A DNA stretch of 64,000 nucleotides from Chryseobacterium sp. SORGH_AS_0447. Its GTDB lineage: Bacteria > Bacteroidota > Bacteroidia > Flavobacteriales > Weeksellaceae. A model generated the notes under the pieces. It saw nothing but the letters and a program-made list of their open reading frames with translations. It did no database searches and had not been told where the DNA came from. The number at the start of each line of letters is the position of its first letter. Position 1 is the first letter of the stretch. The stretch covers positions 3,776,501 to 3,840,500 of the forward strand of contig NZ_JAUTAR010000001.1 of NCBI RefSeq assembly GCF_030818695.1, read 5' to 3'. The translations under genes were made by a program, and so were the position numbers. Of this stretch, positions 24,471 to 33,386 are shown piece after piece.

Positions 24471-26663
24471 TCAGGTATTAATTTTCACTTTCGGCCCGCC
24501 GATATTCACTTCCGTTTTACCGGCAATATTGGTTTTCTTGCTTCCGATATTAAATTCATTTGAGCCTGAAGCAGTTATTTTTTCTGTTGCATCCATAATG
24601 ATTTCCTTGCCGTTGATGGTAATTTTTCCATCTTTATTAATAACAATTGTGCTTGCTCCGACGACTATCTTAAATTCTGTATTGGCCGTTAAAGACACAT
24701 TTCCGGCTTTATCCATCTGAAGAACGGATGCATCTGCAACGTTGATCATACTTGTATTTCCCGCCTTGACCATATTGTTGTTTCCAACGGTTACGGTTTT
24801 ATCATTATTGGCATTGGTAACAGCATTTCCCGCCCCGTCAAACTTCATATTGGCGCCGCCCTGATCGGTAAGGAATACCGAACCTTCACCGTCATTAAGT
24901 TCCAGCTTGTTGCCGCTCCGGGTGCTCAGGCTTTTGATATTGTTTCCGGTTCCGCCGCCTCCGCCTACCTGGCCGTGGAACATTCCGCCCATGACGAACG
25001 GCCGGTCGGGATGCTGGTGTACGAAATTGACAATTACCTGATCTCCAACTTCGGGGATCGCCATGAATCCTCTGTTTTTACTGACTTTATCGCTGGCTCC
25101 CGCATCCGGGGTCATGACGCGAATAAATTCTGTGGTAGACGATCCATTCTGCCAGTCAAACTGAACCTGAACCCTTCCCTGATTCAGCGGATCGGTATTG
25201 GAAATCACCTTGGCAAACTGAGGTTCGGCCCTCGGAATTTCAAATTCGGGACGCGGGATATATTCACAGTCTGCGGCAATCGCTTCGAATGTTCCGGTAT
25301 AATAACCGCGGGCATCCACTTCATGGCAGACTTCTGTCATCAGGATCTTTGTAAAATAGGAAGTGTCGTTTGTTTCCGATTTCCTCATTTCCAGGTCTGC
25401 CGGGCATCCGGGGTAAAGAAAAGGTACCGTGGTTGTACCGGAGGTCACAAAAACTTCCGAAGCTTTGCTTCCTGCCGTTCCTTTTTGTGAAGCATCAACA
25501 TCCATAAAAGATGAGGCTTTTATAGGAGCTACCCTTAGAGAAGGAGTAGTAAAGGTTTTTTCTGAAATTTCATACGCTCTTTTCGCGATGTCTGAGGCGT
25601 GGTTTATTTTTGAGTTTCCGGTCACTAACCGCTCATTTTTGCTGCTGTTGTAGCCATAAAAGCTTGGATTCACATGCTGTGCCTTCATCCTGATCTTTAC
25701 ATCATTCACACTGCTCCCGTAGGTAAGCTTTATAGGTTTTTCCTGCGGCGGAAGCTTTCCGAAATGGAGCACTTCACCATCATAATAAAACTGTTCACCA
25801 TAGGCTTCTGCCATTCGGGCCAGGTAATTATAATGGGTTTCTTCATACTGCGAACTGTAGGACACATTGCCGTGCCGGGCATCGATCCTGAAATCAAACT
25901 TTCCCTGCCCCAGACCTTCTTTTATTACCTGATCGGCGATACTGTTGAGGCTGATTTCCTGTGTACCGCCAAAACTCTGAATGTGTGGAGCGGCGTCGAG
26001 AAGAACAGTAGGACTGTAACCTGTTAACATAATATTTCCCAGGCTGCCCTTTTCCTGGCTGAATCCCACTTCCGTAATAACACCGACAAAGCTTCTTTCC
26101 GGACCTTCTTCGACGTCTTTGTATTTAAAGATGACGGTAATTCTCTTGCCTAAAAAGTTCTGTGCTTCGTCAAGATTATGGTTTTCCGTATTCGCCAAAG
26201 CATCGTGTGCCAGCATCAGACTGAATTCGTGATGCCGGGTAGCGCTCTGTTTCAACTGAAAATGTTTGAAATGCTTTATTGCCTTTCCTTCTATAATAAT
26301 GTAGAGCTTCACGACACGGTTGATGCCATGGATCTGACTTTCGGGAAGTGCCTTGGCGTTATGTATTTTGGACGTTGGCTGGCGGGACCATACTTTATTT
26401 TCTACCACAGAAGGTGTATTATGCTGCATCTTCTGATTCATCAGCATTCCAGAAGCCCCGGAAACCATTCCGGTATAAGCTTGTGCCTGCGTAAGTTGCT
26501 GTGTAGTCTGCTGAACCGTCCGGTTTGTATTTTCCTGAATTTTTTCAGCAGCCCTGTTTACGGCCTGATCTGCTGCTGTCTCCTTTAACCCTTCGAATGG
26601 TGTAGGGATAGAAGATTTTCCTGAAGGAACAGGGATTTTCGGATTGTTGCCATCCTTAAACAT
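24471..26663 (-). CDS. tssI: VgrG spike protein, long N-terminal extension
   Basis: 730 residues. After an unusual 110-residue N-terminal Gln/Thr-rich extension (QENTNRTVQQTTQQLTQAQ), it matches the VgrG at 30477 closely throughout the gp27/gp5-like body: HHEFSLMLAHDAL, THYNYLARMAEAYGEQFYYDGEVLHFGKLPPQ, OB-fold RVQVQFDWQNG and RGFMAIPEVGDQVIVNFVHQHPDRPFVMGGMFHG. The C-terminus is a run of repeats ending KTNIAGKTEVNIGGPKVKI. It forms the trimeric tip of the Hcp tube and carries the effector encoded two genes downstream. Confidence 0.93.
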   Translation of the reverse strand: MFKDGNNPKIPVPSGKSSIPTPFEGLKETAADQAVNRAAEKIQENTNRTVQQTTQQLTQAQAYTGMVSGASGMLMNQKMQHNTPSVVENKVWSRQPTSKIHNAKALPESQIHGINRVVKLYIIIEGKAIKHFKHFQLKQSATRHHEFSLMLAHDALANTENHNLDEAQNFLGKRITVIFKYKDVEEGPERSFVGVITEVGFSQEKGSLGNIMLTGYSPTVLLDAAPHIQSFGGTQEISLNSIADQVIKEGLGQGKFDFRIDARHGNVSYSSQYEETHYNYLARMAEAYGEQFYYDGEVLHFGKLPPQEKPIKLTYGSSVNDVKIRMKAQHVNPSFYGYNSSKNERLVTGNSKINHASDIAKRAYEISEKTFTTPSLRVAPIKASSFMDVDASQKGTAGSKASEVFVTSGTTTVPFLYPGCPADLEMRKSETNDTSYFTKILMTEVCHEVDARGYYTGTFEAIAADCEYIPRPEFEIPRAEPQFAKVISNTDPLNQGRVQVQFDWQNGSSTTEFIRVMTPDAGASDKVSKNRGFMAIPEVGDQVIVNFVHQHPDRPFVMGGMFHGQVGGGGGTGNNIKSLSTRSGNKLELNDGEGSVFLTDQGGANMKFDGAGNAVTNANNDKTVTVGNNNMVKAGNTSMINVADASVLQMDKAGNVSLTANTEFKIVVGASTIVINKDGKITINGKEIIMDATEKITASGSNEFNIGSKKTNIAGKTEVNIGGPKVKINT

Positions 26664-26808
26664 GCTTGTAATTTTAATTGATTTGATGTGTTTTATTTAC
26701 GGCTAAAATTTATTCAAAGAGTATTATTCGATAAATTTTTATTAATCAAGTTTCAGCACAACCCAATAGATTATGGATGCGGCTGAATTCATGAAATAAT
26801 CTGATTTC

Positions 26809-26851
26809 AAAAAAAAACAGAATAGCTACTCTAATGAGCTATGCTATTCTG
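26809..26851 (-). terminator. Terminator of hcp2
   Basis: On the minus strand CAGAATAGC (26851-26843) pairs with GCTATTCTG (26826-26818), followed by nine T. It separates hcp2 from vgrG2. Confidence 0.85.
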
Positions 26852-26886
26852 TAACCAATTTTATTTTACTAAGATGATTGTAAGGT

Positions 26887-27297
26887 TTAGTTGCTGCCTC
26901 CAGGCCATAGACCCTGGTAATTGGAATTTCCGTAATCGATGCTTTCCGCACTTACCACGAAACTGATCAGCATGCTGTTTTCGTCTACGGCATCAAAGTC
27001 TACTTCATGTTGGATAACGTATCCGTTGTTCCATGTCAGGGTAATTAAAGTACCTTCTTCATGGGATTTATTAAAAGTAATTTCACCTGTAGTCGGCTTG
27101 TATTTTCCGTTCAGTAAGCTTTCCAGAATGTCTGATTTTTCAGTAGCTTCTACGGTAAGCTTAATCAGTGCATTGGATGGGTCTGATGCTACTCTCCCGG
27201 AAACATCCGTAGATCGTGATACGCTGTAGTTCAGCCTTAATAATTTCTGACCCTCTCCGCCGTTGAATTTTAAGATTCCTCTTGAATTTGCTGCCAT
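26887..27297 (-). CDS. tssD: Hcp tube protein (TssD), copy 2
   Basis: 136 residues of the Bacteroidetes Hcp/TssD type: MAANSRGILKFNGGEGQ, KLTVEATEKSDILESLLNGKYKPTTGEITFNKSHEEGTL and a C-terminal VVSAESIDYGNSNYQGLWPG. It stacks as hexamers into the inner tube. It is nearly identical to the copy at 36153 in its first 70 codons and differs more at the C-terminus. It has its own promoter, operator pair and terminator, so it is a single-gene transcript. Confidence 0.93.
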   Translation of the reverse strand: MAANSRGILKFNGGEGQKLLRLNYSVSRSTDVSGRVASDPSNALIKLTVEATEKSDILESLLNGKYKPTTGEITFNKSHEEGTLITLTWNNGYVIQHEVDFDAVDENSMLISFVVSAESIDYGNSNYQGLWPGGSN

Positions 27298-27348
27298 GAT
27301 GGTAAATTTTAATCGTTAATATTTTGTGATTTGGTTGATTTGTTGAGT

Positions 27349-27356
27349 CAAAGATA
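27349..27356 (-). promoter_or_regulatory. -7 promoter box of hcp2
   Basis: Minus-strand TATCTTTG, an exact TAnnTTTG match, 51 bases before the hcp2 ATG. The same octamer lies before hcp1 at 36610-36617. Confidence 0.6.
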
Positions 27357-27403
27357 GACCTCTTATTTTTAACCTGAAAGTAATTAAAGTGCAATTTCAT
27401 CTT

Positions 27404-27442
27404 TTGTAGTAATACTACGATTTGATGTCGTAATTCTACGAT
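27404..27442 (-). promoter_or_regulatory. Paired palindromic operator upstream of hcp2
   Basis: Two 18-base units on the plus strand, TTGTAGTAATACTACGAT (27404-27421) and ATGTCGTAATTCTACGAT (27425-27442), 15 of 18 bases alike, each with an inverted core (GTAGT/ACTAC; TCGTA/TACGA). They repeat every 21 bases, two helical turns. The near edge is 47 bases from the -7 box, the same as at hcp1. Confidence 0.75.
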
Positions 27443-27600
27443 ATTAGAAATAATAAAATCCATAAGTAAATTAAAATCAATAAATTAATACCTTTTAAAT
27501 ACAATTTAAAAGGCATGTTTTTTACACAATTAAGAGAAATATTATAATTAAATTTAGATAAATTTAACAATTATTAACATTTTTAAACAGGTATTAAAAT

Positions 27601-27635
27601 AAAAAATTCCGGTAATTAATCTACCGGAATTTTTT
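27601..27635. terminator. Terminator after the DUF2931 gene
   Basis: AAAATTCCGGTA, ATTAATC loop, TACCGGAATTTTTT; symmetric with A and T runs on both sides. It lies 135 bases after the stop of the lipoprotein gene (minus strand). Confidence 0.75.
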
Positions 27636-27769
27636 AAGATCGAATTGGATCATCTAAAAATCTATTCTTTTAAAAATTAATAATCATTCTAATTTTAGTT
27701 AACCGCAAACACTTGCGAAAAGTACTTAAAAAGAACGGGTAGCCATTTAATCATCATTTTACGATCATA

Positions 27770-28846
27770 TTATTTATAAGACTCTTTAAACTTAAAATCG
27801 CTTTTGTAAATCCTTGTACTGTCAACCGGTACCGGCTGATTATCGATCATGATTTGCATACTGTTGTTGTCCGGTGCTATTTTGAAATCCATCTTAAAAT
27901 CTTTGCCTGCTCTCTGAAACTGTTCATTAACTTTTTCCCAGTTAAAGAATGCGCGTCCTTCAAAAGCCTCTCCTTTTCCGGTTTCCCAGAAGAAAGACAT
28001 CTCCTTAGGAACAGCCCGTTCTTTTACCGGCGGCTTTATTCCCCAGGGACGAAGCATAATTTCCGTTTCCCCATTGTAATATTCGGACTGTGTTCGGAAT
28101 AAGCGGAAAGCTTTGTTTTCTGAAGTAATGAAAGGAGCCCACGAATACCTTTTCTGATACTCTTTCCACTTCTGGGGCGAAGCATCCGGCATAAACATGC
28201 GCTGTTTGATTTCCTCCCGTGTCTGCGAAATGTCGGCAAACATTTTATCCGCGTATTTTTTGTCATCTTTTACTTCCGTAGCCTGGAATTCCCCGAGTTG
28301 TACCGATACATAACCGTAGCGGAACCAGACTACAACCATCCCCTTCGGAGCGAATCCGAAAACAAGGGTTGCAAATTTATAATAGGACTTTCCGAACTTG
28401 TTGTATTTTTCGTAATAATCCGGTTCATCTTTAATACTGATAAATTCTTTTAGAGGCTCGTCGGAAGAATCAGATTCATTATTGGAATAAGCCCTTTGTA
28501 CAAGGGACAATACTTTATCTTTAGGAAAATCCGCTTTCAGGTGGTAAAATTTATCTTCGTACCTTGAAAAATAAACAATATCGGCTCCTATCGGTGTTCC
28601 TCCCTGTTCCGAAAAACCTTTTCCTGAATCACCCCAGGTTCCGGATGAGCTACCATAAGGCAGATGGGAAGGGACACCCTCCAAAGTAATAATTTTATCT
28701 TCCACCGGAGTAATCATATAATTATTCCATGGATGCGAGATCTGTACATCATAACTAGGCATAGGCATCTCTTTTTTCTTTATATCCTGACAGTTTACAA
28801 GTTGGAGCATGCCCAAGGCAACCATAAAATTTTTCCATTTATCCAT
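27770..28846 (-). CDS. DUF2931-family lipoprotein, likely immunity to the DUF2235 lipase
   Basis: A 358-residue lipoprotein with its lipobox at LVNC (Cys19). The DUF2931 pattern is visible: ISHPWNNYMITPVEDKI, PYGSSSGTWGDSGKGFSEQGG, and the later FRYGYVSVQLGEF-like segment. DUF2931 lipoproteins are commonly found next to type VI lipase effectors and act in the periplasm. The gene overlaps the end of the DUF2235 gene by eight bases, strongly supporting an effector-immunity pair. Confidence 0.82.
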   Translation of the reverse strand: MDKWKNFMVALGMLQLVNCQDIKKKEMPMPSYDVQISHPWNNYMITPVEDKIITLEGVPSHLPYGSSSGTWGDSGKGFSEQGGTPIGADIVYFSRYEDKFYHLKADFPKDKVLSLVQRAYSNNESDSSDEPLKEFISIKDEPDYYEKYNKFGKSYYKFATLVFGFAPKGMVVVWFRYGYVSVQLGEFQATEVKDDKKYADKMFADISQTREEIKQRMFMPDASPQKWKEYQKRYSWAPFITSENKAFRLFRTQSEYYNGETEIMLRPWGIKPPVKERAVPKEMSFFWETGKGEAFEGRAFFNWEKVNEQFQRAGKDFKMDFKIAPDNNSMQIMIDNQPVPVDSTRIYKSDFKFKESYK

Positions 28847-30470
28847 TTAATATATATCTTTTGCGTTCTGCGGCAGGTCTCGGCCCGGATATCCTCGGTC
28901 CCATCCCAAAAGAATCCAGATTGGCCGACCAATGCAGGTATGAGTTGCGTAGCTTTTTAATATCAATTCCAGAATCAAGATAAGAGTAACCCTTTACTTT
29001 ACTTATATATTCTCCTGCTGAAGGATGTTTTCCGGAATTATAATCATTTACATACTGGTTTCTTATATTATTACATGGAGCAATATATCCGCCGATAAGT
29101 TTATTGCTTATTTCTTTAATAAAACCATCTCTGATTTTGTAATCCCCTAACAAGCCCTCATCATATTTTACATTAAACTGTTTGGAATAATAAACCATAT
29201 GTTCGAGAGAAACTTTATCGTATTCATTTGATACTTTTTTTCTCCTTCCCCAAAGCTCATATTTTATAAGGGTGACCCGCGATGGAATTACTTTAGATTC
29301 TATACTGATTTCTTCAGGGTTAAACCAGCCTTCCTCGATTAATATTTCTCTGAACTTTTTGCATTCGCTGTCACTATTCACCTCTGCATACAACAGCACA
29401 TTCTCCGGATCATTATTTACATATCCACCACCAATATCGGAATGTACTCCGGGTAAGGTAAGCTGTAATCCGCGAATTCCGGCACTGTCGATATTGGTGA
29501 GGCTGAAATTGTCCCGATATTCGTCCGAAGAAGCCAGCTGTAGTACGAAAGAAGCATTTCTTACAGCGTTAAGCCCCAATTGCTTGGAGTCATCATCAAT
29601 AATGCTTAAGCCAAATACAGAAGTTCCTTTATGGTTTATCCCATATGAAGCAACGGTATCATACAATCCTATAAAATTGAACCGTACGGTTTTTGCTTCT
29701 ACTTTTTCATTGATCAGGCAAGCTCCAAAATAACCGTATTTCAGCAAAGGTGAGTCAGGATCATTGATGATAATGTATTGCGAAGGCATCGGCTCTGCAT
29801 CCGATTTTTCATAGAATGCAGGCGGATAAACCATAATCTGCTTATCTGAAATAATATCCGAATTGGCTGTTGTACTGGCAATATGCACAAAATGACGGGC
29901 CGCTGCGGCTCCTCTGCTGAATCCGTAAACATTTACCGTAAGTACATCGATTTTTTTACCCGGAAATTTCCGCTGAACGGCTTCGGCTCCTTTTACACAA
30001 CCTTTAGTCGCTTTTCCTTTTACTCCTCTTTCATTCAGTCCCATCCCTGCGCCGCGTACCGGCAGTCCCAGCGTATCATTATCAGATTTTTCATCTACGG
30101 TACCGATTCCCTCGACATAATAAGCAACCTGATTCTGGGCATTCGGATCAATAGCATCATATCCTTTCGCTACATTACTGAAGTCATTTGCATAGCTCCC
30201 TTTGGGCGAAGTCTGACGGCTGCCGGCCATCGTGTTGGTCCTGTTATTTAAGGTTCCGTCAAAAAAAAGGTTTAATGTAACATCAATGGTGTTGACAGGT
30301 TTATCGTTCGGATTAATCTTTTCCGCCGGATTATAGCTTACGCCGGTTTCATTGCCTTTCTGCTCTACGGAAACGACGCTGTTGTGCACGATTCCTTCTT
30401 TGGCATACGTGCGGTAATCTCCGCTGGTGCGGATAACCGCCTTTCCTTCTACGATATATTCAATGCTCAT
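28839..30470 (-). CDS. DUF2235 (Tle1-type) phospholipase effector
   Basis: 543 residues from the ATG at 30470 (a TTG six bases earlier is less likely). The DUF2235 alpha/beta-hydrolase features are intact: TIDVTLNLFFDGTLNN near the N-terminus, nucleophile elbow VYGFSRGAAAARHF with the catalytic Ser near residue 183, FNFIGLYDTVASYG and LPGVHSDIGGGY. Members include type VI lipase effectors that degrade membrane phospholipids. It starts six bases after vgrG, so it is likely delivered by that VgrG, and overlaps its immunity gene. Confidence 0.88.
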   Translation of the reverse strand: MSIEYIVEGKAVIRTSGDYRTYAKEGIVHNSVVSVEQKGNETGVSYNPAEKINPNDKPVNTIDVTLNLFFDGTLNNRTNTMAGSRQTSPKGSYANDFSNVAKGYDAIDPNAQNQVAYYVEGIGTVDEKSDNDTLGLPVRGAGMGLNERGVKGKATKGCVKGAEAVQRKFPGKKIDVLTVNVYGFSRGAAAARHFVHIASTTANSDIISDKQIMVYPPAFYEKSDAEPMPSQYIIINDPDSPLLKYGYFGACLINEKVEAKTVRFNFIGLYDTVASYGINHKGTSVFGLSIIDDDSKQLGLNAVRNASFVLQLASSDEYRDNFSLTNIDSAGIRGLQLTLPGVHSDIGGGYVNNDPENVLLYAEVNSDSECKKFREILIEEGWFNPEEISIESKVIPSRVTLIKYELWGRRKKVSNEYDKVSLEHMVYYSKQFNVKYDEGLLGDYKIRDGFIKEISNKLIGGYIAPCNNIRNQYVNDYNSGKHPSAGEYISKVKGYSYLDSGIDIKKLRNSYLHWSANLDSFGMGPRISGPRPAAERKRYILNG

Positions 30471-30476
30471 GATCAA

Positions 30477-32414
30477 TTAGTGATTTTTGGATTTCTCGCC
30501 ACTGTTGTTCTGAACTTCTTTTTCTGCGTGATGCTCTACTTTTCCTTCGCTGTTGATTTCTACACCTTTCATGGAAGTGAGCTTGTGTTCTTTTTCCCCA
30601 TAAACTTCCATATCACCTTTTACGTAATGACTCATTCTTCCCACGACATTGGTCATAAAATCCGCGCCGGTAGAAAGGTATTTCATAGAACCCACACTTT
30701 CTGTATGATTCACCATAATAGTATCAGACTTATTCATTCCAACATTGGTCGTCATATTCATCCCGACATTGATGTTCATATTCTTACAGTTAAACGTCAT
30801 TGTTTCGGGGGCTGTAATCGTAATATTGCTTCCGGTAGTATCCAGATGAATTTCGTTGCCTGATTTATCGGTAATGATGATGCTTTCGTCCTCAGTAAAA
30901 ACAACCCGGTGACCGCTTCGGGTCTGGATGGATTTCACCCTGTTATCCATACCGCCGCCGAGACCGACTCCACCATGAAACATTCCGCCCATTACGAAAG
31001 GTCTGTCCGGATGGCTGTGTACAAAGTTCACCATAACCTGGTCCCCAACTTCCGGAATCGCAACATATCCCCTATTCTGGGTAATCTGATCTGTACCTCC
31101 CGCATCCGGGCTCATCATTCTGATATAATGAGTAGTGTCATTCGTCTGCCAATCAAACCGTACCTGGACTCTTCCCTGCCCTTCCGGGTCTGCATTTGAA
31201 ATTACAGTAGCGATCTGCGGTTCTGCTTTCGGCATTTTAAATTCCGGTTTCGGCATAAAGCCTGTATCCGAAGCAATTCCTTCAAAGCTTCCGGTATAAT
31301 GACCAATGGTATCTATTTCATGAGAGGCTTCCGTAACCATGATCCGGGTAAAGTAATCCGACTCGTTGCTGTCTACTTTTCTCATCTGAACATCCACGAC
31401 ACAGCCCGGATGAAGAAAAGGAACGGTTGTATTTCCGGAAAGAGAAAATACGTTAACGGCTTCGCTTCCTGCCGTACTTCTCTGCGAATACTCCACATCG
31501 AGATGGGTGGATGCTTTAATCGGGGCTACCTGTAAAGCAGGGGTCTTATATATTTTTTCATTATGAGCGTAAGCCGTTTTTGCCAGGTCGCTTACATGCT
31601 GAATCGGTGTCTCGCCCGATGTCAATTTTTCATTTTTACTGCTGTTGTATCCGTAAAACTGCGGTTTTGTATGCACCGCCTTTAATTCTACCCTGATATC
31701 ATTGGCACTGCTGCCGTAGGTTAATCTGATTGGCTTATTCTGAGGCGGAAGCTTTCCGAAATGCAGGACTTCCCCATCATAATAAAACTGTTCGCCATAC
31801 GCTTCGGCCATTCTTGCCAGATAATTGTAATGCGTTTCGTCATACTGACTGCTGTAAATAATCTGCGAATAATTATTTGTATCCACTCTTATGTCGAAAC
31901 GGCTGGGATCGATCCCCTGCTTAATCACTTCAGTGGCAATGATCCCCATGTTGACGGGCGAAGCGCCGCCAAAGCTCTGGATATGCGGAGCACCATCCAG
32001 CAGGATGGTCGGACTGTAGCCGGTAAGCACAATATTTCCGAGGCTCATTTTTTCCTGGCTAAATCCTACTCCTGTAATAACGCCTACAAAAGTTCTTTCC
32101 GGACTGTTATCAATGTCTTTATAGGAAATAACGGCCGTCAGACGTTTCCCGAGAAATTTATTGGCTTCTTCAAGAGTGTGGGTCTGCCGTCCGCCCAAAG
32201 CGTCATGGGCCAGCGTTACACTGAATTCATGATGTCGCCTTGCGCTTTGAATAAGTTTGAAATGCTTATAATATTTTATAACTTTCCCTTCGATGACCAA
32301 GGAAAGCTTTACCAGCCTGTTGATCCCGGTATGGTGGTTCTGGGAGATTCCGTCGGCATTCTGTGAAGGACGGAATGAAGGGCTTTTCAATATATCTTGT
32401 GGTTCTGTTTTCAT
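30477..32414 (-). CDS. tssI: VgrG spike protein
   Basis: 645 residues: gp27-like head (HHEFSVTLAHDALGG, THYNYLARMAEAYGEQFYYDG), OB-fold (GRVQVRFDWQTND, RGYVAIPEVGDQVMVNFVHSHPDRPFVMGGMFHGG) and a beta-helical needle with MNINVGMNMTTNVGMNKSD repeats ending in a His/Lys-rich tail. It lacks the long N-terminal extension of the VgrG at 24471. Operon order is clpV, transglycosylase, this gene, DUF2235 effector, immunity. Confidence 0.94.
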   Translation of the reverse strand: MKTEPQDILKSPSFRPSQNADGISQNHHTGINRLVKLSLVIEGKVIKYYKHFKLIQSARRHHEFSVTLAHDALGGRQTHTLEEANKFLGKRLTAVISYKDIDNSPERTFVGVITGVGFSQEKMSLGNIVLTGYSPTILLDGAPHIQSFGGASPVNMGIIATEVIKQGIDPSRFDIRVDTNNYSQIIYSSQYDETHYNYLARMAEAYGEQFYYDGEVLHFGKLPPQNKPIRLTYGSSANDIRVELKAVHTKPQFYGYNSSKNEKLTSGETPIQHVSDLAKTAYAHNEKIYKTPALQVAPIKASTHLDVEYSQRSTAGSEAVNVFSLSGNTTVPFLHPGCVVDVQMRKVDSNESDYFTRIMVTEASHEIDTIGHYTGSFEGIASDTGFMPKPEFKMPKAEPQIATVISNADPEGQGRVQVRFDWQTNDTTHYIRMMSPDAGGTDQITQNRGYVAIPEVGDQVMVNFVHSHPDRPFVMGGMFHGGVGLGGGMDNRVKSIQTRSGHRVVFTEDESIIITDKSGNEIHLDTTGSNITITAPETMTFNCKNMNINVGMNMTTNVGMNKSDTIMVNHTESVGSMKYLSTGADFMTNVVGRMSHYVKGDMEVYGEKEHKLTSMKGVEINSEGKVEHHAEKEVQNNSGEKSKNH

Positions 32415-32455
32415 ATTTCCTGTGATTTGGATAGGTTAAACATGATTTCAAAAGG

Positions 32456-33328
32456 CTACTGCCTGATCGTTGGTGTATTTGATTCTTTAACGGATCTGGA
32501 AAGGATTTTCGTCTTTCTGAGTAAAAAATCGGGCATCAGATCGGTGGGAAGATATAAGATGCTCTGCCCTTTCTGCTTCAGCTCATCATTAATTCCGGGA
32601 TTCCACGAAAGGAGCTTTTCCACGTCAACGTCGAGTTCGTCTGCAATAATATTTAAATTAAAACCTGCATTAATATCTGTTTCGGCCAGCTGGGAATTGT
32701 CTTTTCCGCTTCCCCCTTTTACAAAGAATACGGTATTCATTCTGGATGAATTGTAGTTGCTCAGCACGTTCTGCAGTTCTCCGGTAGCATAGCATGCATT
32801 CAGGTATTTTTTAACGTGGTTGATGGTTTCTTCCGGTAAAAATTTATAAAAAACATGATATTGCGAAGAGTTAGCTGCCGCCATCGCTTTTGCAATATTC
32901 CCTTCTCCACAGTTGTAGGCTGCCACTACCGTGATCCAGTTGTTGTATTTCTTGTACAGGTTGGCCAGAGAAACGGTTGCTGTCTTAGTGCTTTTGTACA
33001 AATCATTCCTGTTTTGTTCCGTAAGACCATATTGGTTGGCATGAGCGGTCATAAACTGCCAGACACCGACTGCTCCGGCTCCGGAAGTGATGTTCCTGTT
33101 GAAGTGGGACTCGATCAGGGCCAGGTTTCTCAAATGCCTGGGCAGTCCTTTCTGTACCAGAGAATATTCGATAAAATCTACGATTTCTTTATTGGCATTG
33201 ATGATGCTCCGGTATCTTTTCACGCTGTTTTCCGAGGTATCGGAAGCCGCCAGAAACTGGGCATTCACAAACGGTGAAGCCAAAAGCAAGATGGCCGTGC
33301 ATATGATATTTCTGAGATTTGGTTTCAT
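32456..33328 (-). CDS. T6SS-linked lytic transglycosylase (MltD-like) with LysM-like tail
   Basis: 290 residues from the ATG at 33328 (the frame extends to a TTG at 33361). A signal peptide ends near VNAQ. The SLT domain carries the catalytic Glu in LALIESHFN, then GAVGVWQFM and AAYNCGEGNI. A C-terminal segment (FNLNIIADELDVDVEKLLSWNPGI...ILYLP) is LysM-like. It cuts peptidoglycan glycan strands in the periplasm. Between clpV and vgrG, it probably opens the wall for the secretion apparatus rather than acting as a toxin, as no immunity gene adjoins it. Confidence 0.88.
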   Translation of the reverse strand: MKPNLRNIICTAILLLASPFVNAQFLAASDTSENSVKRYRSIINANKEIVDFIEYSLVQKGLPRHLRNLALIESHFNRNITSGAGAVGVWQFMTAHANQYGLTEQNRNDLYKSTKTATVSLANLYKKYNNWITVVAAYNCGEGNIAKAMAAANSSQYHVFYKFLPEETINHVKKYLNACYATGELQNVLSNYNSSRMNTVFFVKGGSGKDNSQLAETDINAGFNLNIIADELDVDVEKLLSWNPGINDELKQKGQSILYLPTDLMPDFLLRKTKILSRSVKESNTPTIRQ

Positions 33329-33386
33329 TTTTTTATAATTACATGATAAAAGGCTTTTCAACCTATTATTTTAAGTTTTGTGAAAA

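Larger units (their letters stand above)
27298..27769. other. Intergenic region upstream of hcp2
   Basis: About 470 AT-rich bases: the hcp2 promoter and operator pair, and a terminator (27601-27635) for the lipase-immunity operon. Nothing else is seen. Confidence 0.6.
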